This document shows, in pieces, positions 5,602 through 5,747 of a stretch of DNA of 5,747 nt (positions are counted from its first letter, which is position 1; each line of letters begins with the position of its first letter). Under the pieces are notes generated by a model. That model made no database searches and had not been told where the DNA came from. It was given only the letters and a program-made list of their open reading frames with translations. The stretch spans positions 1 through 5,747 of the forward strand of contig JAIYBD010000281.1 of the NCBI GenBank assembly GCA_027488715.1. Direction: 5' to 3'. Origin of the DNA: Bacteroidota bacterium (GTDB taxonomy: Bacteria; Bacteroidota; Bacteroidia; UBA7662; CANHCV01). Made by a program: the position numbers and the translations under genes.

Positions 5602-5747
5602 ATGGCTCAAATGATAACAAAAGCTGTTTTACTGCTCCAGGATGGTACCGTTTTTCATGGATATGCAGCAGGTAAAATTGGTACCACCACAGGTGAAATC
5701 TGTTTTAACACCTCCATGACCGGTTACCAAGAAGTGTTTACGGATCC
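5602..5747 (+). CDS. carA: Carbamoyl-phosphate synthase small subunit, 5' part only
   Basis: CarA is the glutaminase subunit of carbamoyl-phosphate synthase; it passes ammonia from glutamine to CarB, feeding pyrimidine and arginine synthesis in the cytosol. Only 48 codons and two bases are present, cut by the window end. They match the N-terminal domain of CarA: AVLLLQDGTVFHGYAAG at 8-24, then GEICFNTSMTGYQEVFTDP at 30-48, of which FNTSMTGYQE is the most telling block. The glutaminase Cys-His-Glu triad would lie beyond the window. Two starts are possible. ATG 5602 has A at -3, the pattern of the other genes, while ATG 5611 gives MITKAVLLLQDG, closer in length to E. coli CarA. I prefer 5602 with modest confidence. 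No Shine-Dalgarno site and no convincing promoter is seen in the 61 bases after rplQ. carA after rplQ is a familiar order in Bacteroidota. Confidence 0.93.
   Translation, partial: MAQMITKAVLLLQDGTVFHGYAAGKIGTTTGEICFNTSMTGYQEVFTD

Noticed and set aside
5742..5747. Window ends exactly on GGATCC, a BamHI site
   Set aside because: The bases encode part of the conserved Thr-Asp-Pro of CarA, and the other end of the window shows no matching site; chance is sufficient.

Overview
The window is a contiguous, single-strand stretch of the bacterial spc/alpha ribosomal protein and RNA polymerase operon. Gene order is secY, map, infA, rpmJ, rpsM, rpsK, rpsD, rpoA, rplQ, then a strong intrinsic terminator and the first 48 codons of carA. 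All ten genes are on the + strand. No mobile element, CRISPR array, tRNA, rRNA or foreign island is visible, and no stretch over 61 bases lacks a gene.

The organism is most likely a member of Bacteroidota, possibly Flavobacteriales-like, though I would not go below phylum with confidence. The grounds are: methionine aminopeptidase between secY and infA, bL36 of the zinc-free type, cysteine-free uS4, bL17 with a long acidic C-terminal tail, carA directly after rplQ, start codons without Shine-Dalgarno sequences but mostly with A at -3, and moderately AT-rich DNA.

Layout: bases 4-2479 (secY, map, infA, rpmJ) are packed with junctions of +1, -1, +1 and then +3 bases to rpsM. Bases 2483-5540 (rpsM, rpsK, rpsD, rpoA, rplQ) have spacers of 10, 12, 16 and 2 bases. 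A 12-bp hairpin with a T run at 5563-5595 ends the operon. carA begins only 6 bases after the T run.

Function: the products serve one programme, making and using ribosomes. SecY is the membrane channel for exported and inserted proteins. MetAP trims initiator methionine from nascent chains. IF-1 acts in initiation. uS13, uS11 and uS4 build the 30S subunit, bL36 and bL17 the 50S. RpoA is the assembly scaffold of RNA polymerase. CarA belongs to pyrimidine and arginine supply and is probably a separate transcription unit.

I found no undescribed system here. The observations most worth checking are the replacement by alanine of the conserved basic residue in the SecY 8/9 cytosolic loop (E. coli Arg357 position), a divergent SecY 6/7 loop, the repeat-bearing acidic tail of bL17, the terminator pressed against carA, and a full Bacteroidota-type promoter match inside rpsD.
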